Positions 40,691 to 55,600 of a stretch of DNA of 64,000 bases are shown here, piece by piece; positions within the stretch are counted from its first letter, which is position 1; each line of letters opens with the position of its first letter. The position numbers and the translations under genes are program-made. This DNA comes from Colius striatus (taxonomy: Eukaryota; Chordata; Aves; Coliiformes; Coliidae), in assembly GCF_028858725.1 (NCBI RefSeq), contig NC_084773.1:6376350-6440349 (forward strand), read 5' to 3'. The notes below the pieces were generated by a model. That model worked only from the letters and a program-made list of their open reading frames with translations. It had not been told where the DNA came from and did not search any database.

Positions 40691-43600
40691 CTGAAAGAGA
40701 AAACACCACCAGTGAGAGACTGAAGCAGAAACCACGCTTGCACAGTGTAATCATTCCTAAGGCTTTGCTCAGGGCTTTCTTTTTTACCTTGTTACTGTCA
40801 GTTCGTTGTTTTTAACAATCATTGTGGCATCTGGTTTCTTGGGATCAGACCCAGGATGAATTTCAAGTATGGTGAAGTCAATAGGGTGGAAAAACTGTCC
40901 TAAAAATAGAAGCCAAAATTACCATTTGGCCATGTTGTACATATTAGAATAGAAACAAAGCAAACAGAAACCCCAGAACGTTGACATTCCTGTGCTGTTT
41001 TCCATGTCCCCTCAGGGGTTTGGATGGATAAGCAAACACCAAGTTTCATGTAGGGTTGAACATATGCCTGTGGTATTCTTTTCTTTCTACAAGCCAGAAT
41101 TCTATACATATCTGCATGGAAATTCCAACTTCTGTGTGCACAGTAAAATCAGCCTTTCCTACATCTCATTCAAGATATCCTCACTTTGTGTCTTGTCTCT
41201 TCAATATTTATGACCTACTCTCCAAACCTGTAGCTTTTGTGCATGTGTGTGTGTCAAATAATGCACATCTTGGTCTCCAAAACTTTTGGATGTGATTATG
41301 CTCAGAGCAAGGCTGACAGCTAAGGAATTTTCCCACTCTTGTCAGGCCTTAGTTTTGGCACACTTGTGCCCTGTCTGGGCTGGTACAGGATGCTGATGGT
41401 GTATCTGCAGTGAGCACAGATTTTAGGTTAGTTTGCCTCTGTACTTCACTAAGTCAAAGCTAACAGAGGAGGCTTGTCAGTGAACTCCTACACAGTGTAC
41501 CCATCTCACATGGGCTTTTGCAATTTTCTTGCTACTTACAGTTCATACCACAGCAGAATAACTTCTGTAGAGACAAGTCATTTAGCCTGAGGACTAAAGC
41601 ATTGTAACATTCTATCCTTCTGTTCTTTTCCTGTTTTGTTACAGTGTTTCTCATGATACCTGACTCTAACATTTACCACTGCTGACACCTTGGCTGGATC
41701 TCCTCAGGCTGCAAAGTGCATCCCAAGACTGAGAAGAGTAAGTTCACAGCAGTTCATTGTTTTCCACAATGAGTAAACTTACTGACCCAAAATGAATGTT
41801 TGCTGCCCTTACCTGATTTAGTTAGTGAAAATTGGAAGGCAAGGGGAAAATGGCTGCTATCTGTGTATTTTCCACCAGAGATCACACCACCAAACCCACT
41901 ATGCTGGCACAGAACAGCATTCAGTGGGGTCAAAATTTTGATCCCTCAATTACCAACCTTGCCTTCTACTCAAATACATAATGTTAGCTAACATGAGGAA
42001 AACCTCAAACCATCCAAAGCATTCTGTGATTTGAACATCTGCTAGTAAATCAAGAGAGACCAAACCAAGAGACTGGAGGAATGGTGTAGGAGAGAGAAAA
42101 ATGTAAAGTCTGTAAGTGAGATTTAGCAAGAAAGAGGTTTAAAGATACCAGTGAGGTCAATGGTTGATAGCTATTTCAGTAGCAGCAGAGGGACTGATGA
42201 AAAGCTAATGCATAACATCTGAGCCCAGGCTATTTTGTCAGAAATCTTAATACAGCAAATCAACATCATCTCAGTTTCCACCACTATCTCAGGTCAGAAG
42301 GGCTAAGTAAGATCCTGTCTACAAATGATGTAGCCTCATAAGGCAAAACAAGCAGAAAACACTACATGAAGTCATACCTAACAAGCCATGGGTCTGTGGA
42401 GACAGTTTGTCACTTTCCAGTGTATAGAGTCCCAGGAAGTCTTGGTGGAGAGGATGCTTCTTCCACACTTGGTGCAAAACAATAACAAAGGAGGCACCGC
42501 TGCCCATTTTGAGCACCAGGTTTTTTTCCTTATTAATTATCAAAGTTAAACTGAGGGAAAAAAAAAAACTTGACTCAGGACATTGTGCTTCCCAGAATTA
42601 ACAGCAATAAGAAGTAACTTGAGGAGAAGAAGAAACACATTCAGCAAGCACACAGCTTTATGACTCACTCAGTGCTTTTTTAAGTAGAGGTTTTGCTGCA
42701 AGGCTGGCCCATGTGAATTTCTGTGTATTCACAGACAGTCCAAGTCTCATACAAAATCACACTGTAAAAGCTTACCCAGCCTTCAAACTGATCAGCAAGA
42801 TGTTTCTACCAAAACTTGTCCTCTAGTAATGCAACCAGTCACAGATAGGCTACTGGTAAGTAGATACAGCACTTCCTGCTCAGTAATAAAACTGTCAGTG
42901 ATAAAACCATCACTTCCTTGCCTGGGTGCCACGGGAAACCTTTTTGGTTTGTGTTTCAGAACAGATAACTCCTGGACTGTCAGCGTTAGTGCCAGAATAA
43001 AGATTTGCTTCTGGTTCTGTTAGTGATGTCAAGGAAGCTGCCATACAAAACAAAAAAAGAAGTGTGTTGTATGAGTAACTGCTTTGCTCTGGTGCTTTTT
43101 CTGCTGCAGTGCAGTGCTTTGAGAAGGGAGGAATTTTGTTTCCAAGTCCACAATGAAAATGTCAAGGAGGAGGAGATGGTGCCCATTCCTTCTCTAAACT
43201 TCATTTTGCACTGGTATAAATGATTCTGTAACAGATCAACCTCATGAAAAATATATCTGCTGTCAGGGAAAAATTCATTTATTCCATAAATAACACAACT
43301 CCTGTTTGTCAGAATGGAGATTGTTTACAGCGTGTGATTATGTCTTTGTCTGAAAGATGATACACTATATCTGAGGTTACTCCTTTCTACAAGGCATTAA
43401 GCACAATACCAAATCAAGTTTTACCTGAGGCATTGTGATAGAAAATCAGGGAAAATTCCTCATTTACTTCTTGTAAGCAAAGGAATTTATGAGTAGCCAT
43501 TCATCAGTTACACAACAAAGTAGAAAGCAGAACCCAATGAGACTTGAATCAGCTTCTTTTGTATATGTAGACAACTAATCTGAAAAGTATATTATGTAGC

Positions 43601-46600
43601 AACACTAAAAAAAAAAGTGTAGGAAGTCATAGAGGAGCTGAAGACCCCCCTGTAAACCTTACCCTTCTTGTTGCAAGGTGACTGAGTCAAGCCAAGTGAA
43701 ACCTGTTTTCTCATTGCCATTCTGAACTGTGATCTTCTCAGGAGTTACTGTCAGTTTTAAACCCAGGTGCTTATTTGCAATGCCAAGTTTTCCAAAATAC
43801 GTGTTTTGGATCTTTGCATCGCTGTTTGCTCTCTTGTCACCAATGAGTTCTCCGTTGACTCTGATGCCTAATAGAAAAAGGAAAGACCAAGTATGGTTTT
43901 ATGGACAGGACCTGATCGACTGATGCCAAGAAATGTCACGGAAGTTTAGCAACTCAAGGGAAAAAAGAACGAATTGAAAAATAGATGAGAATTACTTGTG
44001 CAGGTTTGTGCCAAAGCAGAATAAAGCTCTGGGTGCTGTTCTGTGCATTTCCACAAAGATAACAATCACTTTATTGAGAAAAGTTTAATATTGCCTAGAG
44101 CATGACGTTGTCTGTGATGGGCACAAATAGCCTGTGTGACATCAGTCTCTGTACAGGGGATTCTGTGAAATGGCAACCTAAGGATCTTTCATTGCTTGTA
44201 CTATTTCTGACTGAGATAAATGATGTTTCTCAAGTCTCACAGTGGTTTTCAAGCAAAGTTTAAGAGTTAGGTTTGCTCTGAGAAATGAAAGCGCAGTCCT
44301 GGTAGTGGTACCCTATGACAGCTACAGGGAACTCTTACTGGCTTTGCTGGGAAAAAAAGGCTTATTCAGGTAAAAGAGAAATAGCCTTTAAGCATAAGAC
44401 ATTTTGTTATTTACTGTATTGTTTACTGTATTTAGAAAACAATGTCAAACTCACCTGTGACTGGGTCATTTATTAAATTCAACACAGCACCCGGGTTTTC
44501 ATTGATGTTGAAACAAATGGCATCTTCCTTCTGTGGCACGGATATGATGAAATGTGGGTCCCCATCAACTGTAAGGCAGATCACTGGTGTTTGCACAGGG
44601 ACACACAAGCTCAAAGCTCTGTATGAACATTTACTGTCGTGGTACTGGAACCACTACTGCTGGGGCTGGGCAAGACCCTGGAGATGAGGTCCTGAGGGAC
44701 TCAGTTTAGTGATGGGCTTGGCAGTGTGAAGGTAGTAGTTGGAACCGATGATCTTAGAGGTCTTTTCCAAACAAATGATTCTATGATTCTGTGAAAATAC
44801 TAGCCCCTTGGAGATAAAAAAGAGCTATTTTTGTAAAGAGAACTATCTAAAAGACTCACAAGAATTTAGTCTTAAATACCCTCCTCTTCTCCTTCAAAGC
44901 AGACAATAGTCAAACTACTCACCACTGGTATACCATGAGGGATGTGCTGTGTAGAGGTAAGATACTGGTGGAGCTGCAGAGAGTAAAGTTAAAAACATCT
45001 TAGAAAACCATCCAAATGGAATATTTACACACTATGCACAGTCCATGTAAGATGTCAGGGACTTAATATGCTAGGTAAATTGCTAAATCCATCCTTGTTT
45101 TTAAAGCATATAGTCTATGGAATGACAGTTTGTGCCCCTTTGGCTCAAGCAAAGCTTCAGTGTGGAGACAGATTTCACCTGTAGTCTAAATTGATTTGTG
45201 GGTTTCCACAAGGTCTAAGTAATGCATCTGTAGGACACCAATGTCTCAGACTTAAGAATTAAGCTGTCTATCAGTAAGGAAATGCAATATCATCCATTGA
45301 AAACTTTTGAGGTTTTGACATGAATGAATTTAAGTCTTTCCAATGAAGACCTCACACAACTAGTCAGAGAAACACTGAGAATACTCTCCAGAGCAAAAAC
45401 TCCAATCTAACTCTCCCATTTCCAGGACTGCCCAACCAGCAATCTGAAGGGTCAGTTGCTGTTTCTCTCTCTTCTCTCTCATAAAATGATTTCTTTTTTC
45501 TCTAAGTAACAGAATATGTTAATTTAGCCAGAAATGCTGACACACAGTTCCTTGCTGTATGTCATTTCAAAGGAGATGTAATAAGTCCATTCTCTACTCA
45601 TGGGAAGAAGCTTTCAGGAAAAAATGGTGCTTTGATGAACTGACATTTAATCCTTAAAAGCTATTTAGGTGAAACTTTTTCATCTGGTTTTGTTTAACCT
45701 TAAAAGTGTTTTTAGCAGTGAGCAGAATTTGGCAGCATTTGCTAAAATATAGCTGTAAACACAGAAAAAGCTGTTTCTCTCTCTCTGGTAATTTGAATTG
45801 TCTGAATCAATTTCAATCAAATTCAAGATGCTGCTTCATTCAGAAACTAGAAAACTAATGACTTACCCAGCATAACAGGTGTGACAGCCTGTGCTGTGAA
45901 TGGAATAAAATGATACTTTAGAGGCTAGAAAGGATAAAAGCAATCTGTCCTACTTCCTTCCACCAAAACCAACTCCAAAACCTTCTAATTATATATCAAT
46001 TTATAAATATTTAAAAAATAATAACTTAGTTGAAACAGTTCATTTAGTAGAGGGCTTTATGCTGAAGAGCAATCACAGCACCAGTGAAGGCATCTCTGTA
46101 TGAGATGCTGCTACACACAGGTGTTTGGGAGTCAACTGCACCAGCCTTGGCAAGCAACAGTTGTACTGGGCCTGAATTTTATGATGGTAGTTTCTGCAGT
46201 TACCAGAGACAGGAGGAACCACACCGAATTGAAAAGTTTTTCTCTATTTATAACAGCCTTCATTTATTCAACAAGAATTTTATGAAAATGTTTTATGCTT
46301 GATCAAGTAGGTGGTGCAGGAAAAGCATCTCTGACAGTGAAAAATCTGAAGTAAATGTAATAGAAAATGTACATACCTTCAGCTGTTACCATGGGCAGGT
46401 AAAAAGCAGAGGGAAGAAAAAAGAGAAATTTGCAGATTAAACAGGAAAGATTCAGATCCTGTAAAAACACAGTCTAAAAAAAAAAGAAGTCAAACAATTT
46501 AACCAGACATCTTCAACATTTTACACTTTCATTTCTTCCCAATGATACAGCTCAGTAGTTGCAGATCAACCAGAAACACACTGAAAGTAAAAAGCTGTTA

Positions 46601-49600
46601 TGTGAGGCAGCAAAACTGCCATTAATTATGCATATGACAAGAGCGCTATTAGTGATAGATTTCTTTTTATGCCATTTCCACATTGCAAAATACTCCTGAT
46701 TGGTTTTCCTCTGGCAGTTTTCAAGGTATTTGGATCATTCTGTTAATACTGACTGGATAATTCTGTGAATCTGTGAATCTATTTTTTTCTTATACAGCAG
46801 ACACGTTTGGACTATTTGCTCTATTACAGCTTTGTATTTTCTATATACAATGAAAGAGGCTCAGAAAGTGCCCTTTGTTCTGCCAGTACCTGGAAAGGAA
46901 AAGCAAAGAGCTGAAAAGGATTCTGAGTGGACACCACTTCTATCAGATGTTTGGGTAAGTTTTTCCATCTTACAGAGTTCAGCTGTAAACTCTGAAGTTG
47001 TTACACTGTATAGTGACTTGAATGTGGAATTAAACATAAAGTGGGTTTATGTCAGTATCTCATTATGAGAGTTGGACAGACCATTTGACTCGGGGATAGA
47101 TGAGGATTGCCCCAATGACAGATTTAGAGGGGGGGAGGGTGGCTTTGGGGTTCACTGAGCCAAGAGCTTGCCTTACTTTCCTGAAAAGGGTCATTTGTTT
47201 CCTCACAGGTTAAACAAAGTGGCTAAACCGTATGAAAGCACATTGTTTTTCTGAGTCAGGCATTAATAATGAGCCAAAGTATCAGAAGAGTTGAGAAGAA
47301 TTCTGCACTTCTTATATAGTTACTTCTCTTTCTCCAATATAATATCTGTGTTTTACAGATGTGCTCTCCATCTTTTGACAACCTGATATACCCTGCACAA
47401 GAAAGATCTCATGCAAGTTTTTCCCTTTCATGTAGAAAGATCTTATTACATCTACCCCTAAGTGGAAGTATACAGAAAAAGAAAGGAGAAAGTGATGTGA
47501 ACTAAACAGAATATAGCTGGGTTCTTAGATTAAAAATGCTTCTTGGTTCTGGGTTTTTTTAATGTAATATTTTATATGTTTAGCTTAAAATACATTTCTT
47601 TTGAATTTACAGTATTTTGCCTGTATGATTTAGTAATGATGGATGGTTTGATGGAAATAACTTCACAATTAACAGTAATTTTGCATTAACTATACCTGAG
47701 TGAGGCTTGAAAAGCCGAGTTTTCAGATAGATCTTTAAAACTGTGCCCATGTGAAAGTCTTTCTTTAGGGGAACACCAAAGGAACACTTGGCTTCTGAAG
47801 TGAAATCAAACAGTGAAAATGTCTTTACCTTCAACAGGTTTATCAGCAATTCCATCTTGATTTTCATTGTCTTCTGGCTTCGTTACCACCATGGATGTCA
47901 GTGGTGTTACAAACTTGTATTTCAGTGAGAGATCCAGGGCTTCAGCTGTAAGATTCTCCTTTTCTTCTCCTGTAGCTGCAATGCTGAACACACAGGTAGA
48001 GACTCTTAGCATAGTGATTGCTAAATTACTCGTTGAACTCTGGAGTAAGTATTTTTTCTTCACTAAAGTGATTTCTCTGTAGCTAATTTATCAATAAGGA
48101 CCTGCTTCTGCAGGGTGGTTGGACTAGATGATCTCTTAAGGTCCCTTCCAACTCCTACCATTCCAATTCTATGATTTGTTACAATCTAAGAGCACTTCTG
48201 ATTCCACTAGCTATCCAAAAAAAAAAGGCAAAACTGTGCTTTCTATTTGCAATCACTTAAAAACAGTTTAATATGCAACCTAAAACAATAATACTGAGGC
48301 TGGGGAGGAGAAGAGGGTGGGGGACTTTCCTACTGCCCTTTTTCCCCATTGGCACCACAGTGTAATGTGAATTTCAGCTTCACCTCCTACAAGTTGCACC
48401 AGTCAGATGGCTTAAGGGGTTGATAGCTTTTCTTCTAGGTATAATTACCGCTTTTCCAGGAGCTGTTCAATGGTGAGATAAGCCCAGAGCCTTTCAATGT
48501 AGTCTCCAAAAATGTATTCTTGTTCTTGAAAAGCTTTAGCTGTTTCCTCAGCATCTTGTTGTGTGGTATACAACAGGGCATCATTGGCCTGTTAGGAATA
48601 AGGGAACATCTCTGTATCATAAGTAGCTGGGGATATCCAGAACCTCCCAAAATCCAGACCTTCACATCTGAGAATCTTATTACATTGGAAAACAGTCTGG
48701 TCCTGCACAGCACTTGCCCAGCAAACTGTCAGTGCTGTACCAGGATCTTTGTTTCGTTGTTTCTGTGAATGTTAGCAGTGTACATACACTATAGCACAGA
48801 ATGCAGTTTCCAAATCCATGTGGCATTTTTGTTCATCAGAATTCGGCTCCTCAGGATTTAAAGAACTTTGATTACGAATCTGATTTCACACAGGATGATA
48901 TTTAAGTAGATATGCTGGCTAAGTTACTAATAATACATTATTTGTATTTGAAATATACCCAATTTCATACATTTAATACCCCACAGTGCATGAGGAGTAT
49001 CTGCAGTTCACAGTATTTATGATAACATGATCTATTATAGGCTTGTGTTGTGTTTGTTGAATATCAGGGGTGAATGTTTTTACAGAATCCAGACCTGGAA
49101 AGGTATTTAGATGACTTGGTTCATATTAGAAGTAGACTTCTATGTTAAAAGGGAGATATTCAAACTCATTATCTGTTAGCAAAGCTAATCCAGTGGCATT
49201 GCACAAAGTCGTTGCAGAGTGACCCTAGCATACCTGAGTTAGGCAAGTAACTTGCAGGTTTTCGTGCATTTATTTTCTCACAAATGCAGTAACACATCCC
49301 ATCACTGAAGTAAAGAAATACCAGCAAATATTGTAAGTATTGCCAGCTTTGAATATTCAGACATTTTGCATACCTTACTTAAGTCAAAGGAATCCATACT
49401 TACACCTTCACCTCTCACATCTACAGTCAAACTGTTCTGGTTGTTGTCTATAAAGCGTCCAGCCACCACAATCTCAGACCCATCATAGTAATGCTTAAAA
49501 CTGTTTCTAGTTAGGTCTGATATTTCATTTTCTGGGTAGTTTAACTGCACATCTGTGAGCATGGGATTTGAGACCTCATCATAGAACCCCTAGAGGATTA

Positions 49601-52600
49601 AAAAAACAAAACAAAGGGAAACACTTAACTATTGTTTCTTTAATTCACAGGTAGTACCTGTACCCAGAAACATTCTGCTGTTTCAGCTAAGAAAACTAAA
49701 AGTGTAGAAGAAATCTTTAAATATTCAGTTAAATCTCAGAGTATAAGGCCTAAATATCTACAAATAATGGAGATGAGACGGGATATGCAAACTCTTCAGT
49801 CTCATGCAGAGAGAAAAAATGTCTGAGAATAACATGCTGTGGATGATGAGTTTCATCAGTGTTGATCAAGAGGGATTCCCAAGCTTCCTCCTGTTTGATA
49901 GAAATAAGTTCCTGGATGTATTCCCTGCAGAGGCTAAAATGACAATATAAGCCAAAGGAGAGCAGTGTTTGATTTTGGCAGAGTTTGTCAATTTAAATTC
50001 TTTAATGAATTTTTGGAATGGCTTCCATTACAATGTGAGGGGTAAAAAAGGTCAATTCTCTACTGCCTATAGCTGTTCTCGGGCCTTATATGACTATCTG
50101 GCAAGATACATGTGTTTGCAGTAAGTTCCTAAAGAAGAATATCCACAGCTTTTATGCTCTGCCATCCTTCTCTTCCCTTCACAAGACATAAACTACACAA
50201 TCTGTGAAGTATGGGAGATATAACAACAGCAGCAATTTTGCTGCACACTAAAGTGTCCTTCAGAACCATGACTACACCTAGTTTTGAACCTTCTTCTATA
50301 GCCCACAGCTTCTGCCTTTTACAGTCCTTCCACTTTCTGCTTATATAAAGGCAAAATTAAATGCAGTTAATATTCTGATCATAGCAGACTCTTTGAATGT
50401 TTGAGTACCAGATTATACTTTGAGATTTTGATTATTTCGAGAAAAAAATGACTGTATAATTATCTGAATTGATGTATCTCTCATCTAATTTAAGTGCTGA
50501 TCACTGTACCTGAAGCTGTAAAGCTGCATCTGAGTCAGGATAAATCCGACGGGCCAACCCTTTGTTCTCCAGTGCCATCTTCTCCAAGAAGTTGTAGTCA
50601 ACACCGTATCCAAAACCAAGATTGTATAAGGGAAATCTTCCTTCAATGGCTTTCTTTACATGTGTCTGAATGTCCTGAGTATCTGATACACCTGCATCAA
50701 GCCAGAAAAAGTTTGAGTTTTCTTCCTAAATAGCTAAAATCACCACAAGATGAAACATGACTAGTCATGTTGCGTATCTTAGGAAGCACTATTAAAAACT
50801 TGGTTTAGCAGTACAATGCTGGGATAGTAGCATTTAAGTCATGAAAACATCCAGAAGGCAAAGATGGAGGCCAATTTTAACTGCACTTTTTTTTTTGTTA
50901 GTTGTTTCACTCTATTATAACTCACCTACATTTGGTTGGCCATCTGTTAACATGATAATTATAGAAGCACTTCTCTTGGGCACCAAGTTTGCTTCATGAG
51001 CAGCATTCAGCATATCAATTCCCCTCATTATACCACCATGTAAATTTGTCACTGCAAGATAGACATAGAAATTTAGTTTCAACACAGACAGTCAAAATAA
51101 AAGCCCACTTTTGACTGGAATCTGATGAGGTCTCACTACGATATGAAAATGAAAGATTTGGGTTTACAAGCAGGGGAATAGATAGAAAAGTACATGGACT
51201 TTGGAAATATATAAGGAAAAATAGATGTCATGTTCTGAGTACATTTCAACTTTAGGATTGTCTCATAAGTAATTAAAAAAAAGAGTAGCATTGTGTTCTC
51301 ACATGGAATTGACAGATCAACTTACACAACAACCTATTGGCAAGTCCACTAGAGCACTTACTGCCTTCAGTGTCAATGCCCCGAACAAACTTCCTTGCTT
51401 CATCCATATTCTCAGGAGTGGCCTTGATTAATGTCTCTTTCCAGATGTGTACATCACTACCAAACAGTATGAAATTGAAGAAGTCATCTTCTTTAATGTC
51501 ATCTAAGATTTTAAGAAGTGCTTCTCTTGTCTATAAGACAAAGATTTAAATGTAAGGTTCAGCATTTAACAGAATAGGTGCTTATAGATTTGACATGATT
51601 CATCTCTCAGCATCTGAGCATTTTTAACTTGTACACAGTATGCCATGGGAAAATTCTGAGTTTGTTCTGTATTTGCCAGTCTCTGTGTCTACTTTGAAGT
51701 AACTCCACTGCAGTCAGCCAGCTGCAATGACATCTGGTAAATCTTTGTAGCTGGGAGGAAAATTGGGTCTCACATCATGGATTGTTGCTCACACTCAGGT
51801 AAGCTGGCGTGGCAAATTGAAAGTGATGGGAAATGGGTAGGTACTGATTGGTGGAGAAGCCTGTATGCAAGCAGGGGTGGATACTGTGGTGCAGCACCAA
51901 AACATGACAGTCCTGAGCACTGGCTTAAAGTGAGGAGTTCTATGTAATCCTCTGCCACTCCCCAGAGGAGACAGAATGAATAACATAGATAATGCACATA
52001 ACACTGTATGCACATTTTAATTTGGAGCTGTCCAGTACACATGACAGAACTCTTTGGAAATGCTGATACCAAGAGATTTGAACTAATAACATAAGTACTG
52101 TAGCCTAAATGTATAGAACTTTGTTTTACAGGAATGCTTTAGACTAGTCCTTACAGTACTGAGCACTAGAGAGGTCACAGCATTAACCCACGTTGTGTAG
52201 CTGAAGTGACACATACATGCTTTAAGCCAGCTTGTCCCTGCCATCACAACAGAGGTTCTTCCATGGGGACTCTGTAGGAGTGTAATAACTTACCTGTTCT
52301 ATTTCTCTGCCAGACATTGAGCCACTAATATCTATTATAAAAACAATGTTCTTGGGCAACTTTGGAAGATTTGTTGGTGCAAAGAAGTGTACAAAGTAGC
52401 CATTGACAATCTGAAAAATAAAATGGAAAAAAAAAGAGGAACCTCACCCTTTATAAAGATAAAATGGATAAAGAAGAAATTACTTTCATTTAATGTCTAG
52501 CCCCCAGGTGGACTAACAGGCTTTAACAGCCCTGACCAGTCCCACCTCTGCCCATGGGCACAGGCACTTAATTTAAGCACAAACCTACACCCTTAGTCCC

Positions 52601-55600
52601 TGCCTGAGCTACACTGTAAGCATACCTGTCCCTAACTGTGTCACAGTCCTGCTTGTTCCTGCCCACAGGCCCCCCTGATTTGGATTCAACCCTGCAGACT
52701 GACTTCTCACCTTGACCTCGGGCTGCCTCATTGCTGCAAACTTGCCTGATGAATGTGACTGCCATCTCTAGGTCTGCCTTGCTCAGGTGCTGTGGGGAGT
52801 GGGCTCATGGGTGCTGAAGCCCCTGTGCTGTCAGCTATATCACACCCAGCTCCCTGTCACTGAAGGAATAGCTGGCCCTCACTTCTCCCTGGCCTTTGCT
52901 ATGCAAGCTAAGCTGTTCAACAGTTGAAAACTCCCAGCTGTCAGATTTACCTGTAAATTATCTGGAGTTGTTCTCTTCACATCATATCTTACAGTAAAAT
53001 CCCCATCCAAGACAGACTGTGAGCAATTTGCACAGGTTCGCTGCTGATCAAGTGTTGGCTTGAAAGAGATATGGCCCTGAAAAGAAAAGCCTTCATTAGA
53101 TTTGAACCTTAAAAGCTGAAAGTTTTCTACCAAACACAAAGGTGCATTTTCCTAAAACTAGTATACTTATATTCAGACATGAGAATAACTTCTTTGATCA
53201 TGCTAGGTATTAGTTTGTATCCATAGGTATTTATACACTTACTGATGGATAACTGACATAGGCAGCCTGCTATGTAGAGCTTTCTTCATGTGTTTATATG
53301 CCCATTGTCTTCAGTTCATCCCTCTATTCCAAATGACATCTTTGATAAGGCTGTTGGGGAATCTATGTCTTAGAGAATTTACCACCTCCACACATGAGAA
53401 AACTACTTGTTACAGACTCAGTTCTTCTGTGAGAAATAGTCTTATTAGTTATCCAAGTTTCCAGCTACTGCTGTGGTTCAAGGCTTGCTAGTTTAGATAC
53501 AATAGCATGCTCATAGCTACGTGGCTTCTGAACTGCATGGAGATGGCCTTCAACTTGCTAGCTTGGAATCCAGAGCCCATTTGCCCAGGCAGGCTTTTAC
53601 TGCATTTTTTCCCCCCTCACTTCCACTGCTAGCACTGATATTACTATTTCAGCATTATAACCAGCATAAATAAATGCAGTACTCACTGTACCTTTTTCTC
53701 TGAAAAAGTTTTTTCAATGATGTTTTGTAGCTCATTGGTGATGAATGTTCCTTCTGCTTCCAGATCAGTGATACCTTGTGGCTCAAAGATGTTTACTTCA
53801 ATCTGAAATATTACATTAAAATTGGCACTGATTACCTCACAATATATCAACTTAGCCACTTACAGCAGGCAGCTACAGGTGTGAAAGAGGGATTTTCATA
53901 AAAGCAAAATAAATTCACTTTTGTCATTCATAATGGCAGTCCAAATCTGGACACACCATGAACCAAACGGGCCTTTTTATTCACAGAAGTTAAAAACAAA
54001 GCTAGAAACAAATAAATAAACCCCCCTTAATAGAAATACAACTTGTTTCAAAGCTATCTATTGGAAATTTGTAAAATGCCAATAAATACTGGAATCCTTC
54101 AAAAATATAACCCAGCCATTAGCTGTGAGTTATGCCCAACTTTGACCTATATTTCAGTATGTCTTCTAGCATAGTGTGTTTAAAATAATGCTGCATACAG
54201 TCCTAGCTGCTGAGCTTTGTCATTCTTTTTACACAGCATTTTCTGGGTGTACAAAGGAGGAAAACTTTGCTTCAGAGCTGGGTTTTAGCAAGGCAGATAG
54301 GAGTGATCAAGGACAAGTTTTGACACACATGGTGTTCTAAAATGTGGTGTATGTATCACTGTAATAGTAGAATGGAGGGATTGGAAGGGACCTTCAGAGA
54401 TCATCCAGTCCAACCGCCCTGCAGAAGCAGGGTCACCTAGATCTGGTCACACAGGAACATGTCCAGGTGGGTCTTGAAGACCTCCAAGGAAGGAGCCTCC
54501 ACGCCCTCCCTGGGCAGCCTGTGCCAGGGCTCCCTCACCTCACAGTGAAATATTTTTTTCTTATGTTTAAGTGGAACTTTTTGTGTTCCAGCTTCATCCC
54601 ATCACCCCTTGTCCTGTTGCTAGCTGCTATAGAAAAAAAAGGATGTCCCAACCTCCTGACACCCACCCTTTTGATATTTATAAATGTTAAGATCTCCCCT
54701 CAGTCTCCTCTTCTCCAGACTAAACAGCCCCAGTTCCTGCAGCCTTTCCTCATATGAAAGATGCTCCAGTCCCCTGATCATCTTGGTGGCCCTGTGCTGG
54801 ACTCTCTCCAGAAGTTCTCTGTCCCTCTTGAGCTGAGAAGCCCAGAACTGGAGCCCAGTACTGGACACAGTGATGTAAGATAATGCTGTATCATGGTGAT
54901 GTGAGAAAGGGGTAGTTTCCAGACATCATTTCTTTTGGAGGCTTTGTGGCTGAGCCAATTTGTCAGGCTTTTTATTAAAACCTGCACTAAAGCATACTAG
55001 TGTGGGCTTCCCCCCTGATTTATTAGGATTGTTATCATGGGCCTTTAGCTCACCTGTGAACCAATGGGAATGCCCACAGTACTCCACTTTCAACAGATGT
55101 ACAGGGTTTCATCATCTCTTAAGTTACACTCCAAATTGATACAGTTTTGCCATTTACCTCAAAATCTTTGACAAGTTGCTTTGGTTTTACTTTGAAGAAC
55201 ATCTCATATTTTCCAAACTGTCTCTTGAGCAGTTCCTCATATGTAAGTTCAAAAGTGACTTTACTGGCTGCTTCAATGTTGACTGAGACAGTGAATTTTT
55301 CTGTTTTTCTTCCTGAAGCTCTGTATGGAAGTGGGTAAGAAACAAAAAATATCTTTATTCTCTTTCACTGTTTGGGTTGGTGGAGTATGATTTTCAAAAA
55401 GGAGTAAAACAAAGATGGGAATTCTGTTCTATTGCTAAAATCACACTCCAAGTGTAGAATTTATTCAAGTTTCTCAGTCAACAGTTCAGACAAGCTCTGA
55501 GAAAGCTGCACAAACAGTCTTTCCAAAATTGCACATACTGCCTGTGTAGTCAAAAGTTGTATTTCCTTTTTATAATTTATAATTTTATAATTAGTAACTC

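Noticed and set aside
54620-54868. 82-codon minus-strand frame
   Set aside because: It is the remnant of CR1 ORF2, not a host gene.
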